DNA of 52,292 nt from a virus, in the IMG/VR virus record IMGVR_UViG_3300047361_000395, positions 1-52,292 of that record; one strand, 5' to 3'. The notes beneath the pieces were generated by a model. It saw only the letters and a list, made by a program, of their open reading frames with translations. It had not been told where the DNA came from and ran no database searches. Below are positions 51,843 through 52,292 of the stretch, one piece after another (position 1 is the first letter of the stretch; each line of letters begins with the position of its first letter). The position numbers were made by a program, and so were the translations under genes.

Positions 51843-52292
51843 AAGTCAAACCCTATATTAATTAACTTAAACAAAAATTAACTAATCCAAAGATATAGAT
51901 AATAAATGTAACGACAAAAAGATGTGGCGGGAAAAGGTGACAAATAACTGTACACCTATAATAGTAGATAGTTAATGTCCACTTTTTATGCCACCGTTAG
52001 AAATGTGTAGTATTTGGGTTATATATATAATACAACGCCCGACATCCTACAGAAAACCCAACCACAAACACCACCCCCCAACGAAAAAACGACAGCAGGC
52101 GAAAAACTTTTGACGTTTGCCTCTCTTTGGGGCGTTTAATCGGGTAAGCTGTGGAAGTTATCCAGGGACAGCGACCAGCCCCCCTTTTAAGATTACAAAC
52201 ACCTAAACAAACACCCCCTAAAGAACTCCAGCTGGAAAAATTACAACTGCCCAACATTACCAGCCAATTAAACCAGCTCTTTAAATAGTCCC
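51843..52292. other. Non-coding region at the right end, possible origin or terminus
   Basis: About 450 nt without a convincing gene. An 86-residue leftward ORF here (51997-52257) is Gly/Cys/Trp-rich in a way typical of chance ORFs. Structures seen: an AGGTG/CACCT inverted repeat (51935-51957), a perfect TTATATATATAA palindrome (52019-52030), an AACGCCC/GGGCGTT pair ~90 nt apart (52034-52040 and 52130-52136), and TTATCCAGG, a partial match to the DnaA box TTATCCACA (about 52158). From ~52035 the top strand becomes C/A-rich and unlike the rest of the AT-rich genome. A replication origin, terminus or regulatory region is possible. Confidence 0.35.

Noticed and set aside
51997-52257. Leftward 86-residue ORF at the right end
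   Set aside because: Cys/Trp/Gly-rich text and overlap with palindromes suggest chance; kept only as part of the non-coding region.
1-52292. tRNA genes, integrase or attachment sites
   Set aside because: No cloverleaf with a TTCGA arm, no integrase motif and no long direct repeats were seen; temperate life cannot be supported.

Overview
The window reads as a stretch of a tailed, podovirus-type phage genome that infects Bacteroidota, most likely marine Flavobacteriia. Four things support this. The DNA is AT-rich and densely coded, with one small promoter-poor gap between blocks. The terminase, portal, major capsid and tail genes resemble the crAss-like phages and the Cellulophaga podoviruses; this is family recall, as no search was run. 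Almost all genes lack a Shine-Dalgarno sequence, and several intergenic spots carry the Bacteroidota -7 promoter element TAnnTTTG. There are no rRNA, tRNA, IS or CRISPR features. Both ends are open: the left end cuts a helicase gene, and the right end stops in non-coding DNA.

Layout. (1) 1-5629, rightward, early or replication genes: the end of a DnaB/Twinkle-type helicase, a PAPS-reductase-like PP-loop enzyme, a metallophosphoesterase, a MazG-like protein, a PD-(D/E)XK endonuclease and several small proteins. The block ends in two tandem terminators (5641-5712). (2) 5707-48464, all leftward, is the late region. Read in the direction of transcription (from high to low coordinates) it holds a cassette of tiny Lys-rich proteins (48.5-46.5 kb), endolysin and holin (46.2-45.5 kb), tail fibres and a very large LamG adhesin (45.5-33.3 kb), a second GroES-like protein and spanin-like genes (33.1-31.9 kb), terminase, portal, scaffold and major capsid protein (31.7-24.5 kb), ring/tail-tube proteins, a giant stabilisation protein with a calcium-binding repeat insert (22.0-14.9 kb), and three internal/ejection proteins ending in an 1842-residue protein (13.6-5.7 kb). 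(3) 48539-51790 is a control and folding module: a lone rightward gene of possible regulatory role, facing a leftward operon of a 43-residue ORF, groEL, groES and an HTH protein. (4) 51791-52292 is non-coding, with a terminator, inverted repeats and a clear change in base composition.

How it fits together: the left block would replicate and process DNA. The control module at the right could switch expression and supply a phage chaperonin for folding very large virion proteins. The leftward block builds, fills and decorates the capsid and then lyses the host. The most unusual points are a phage groEL-groES pair in reversed order plus a distant GroES-like protein; about 14 thrombospondin-type-3-like Asp-rich repeats inside the tail stabilisation protein; a LamG domain inserted within another domain of the adhesin; and a translationally coupled run of very small basic proteins.
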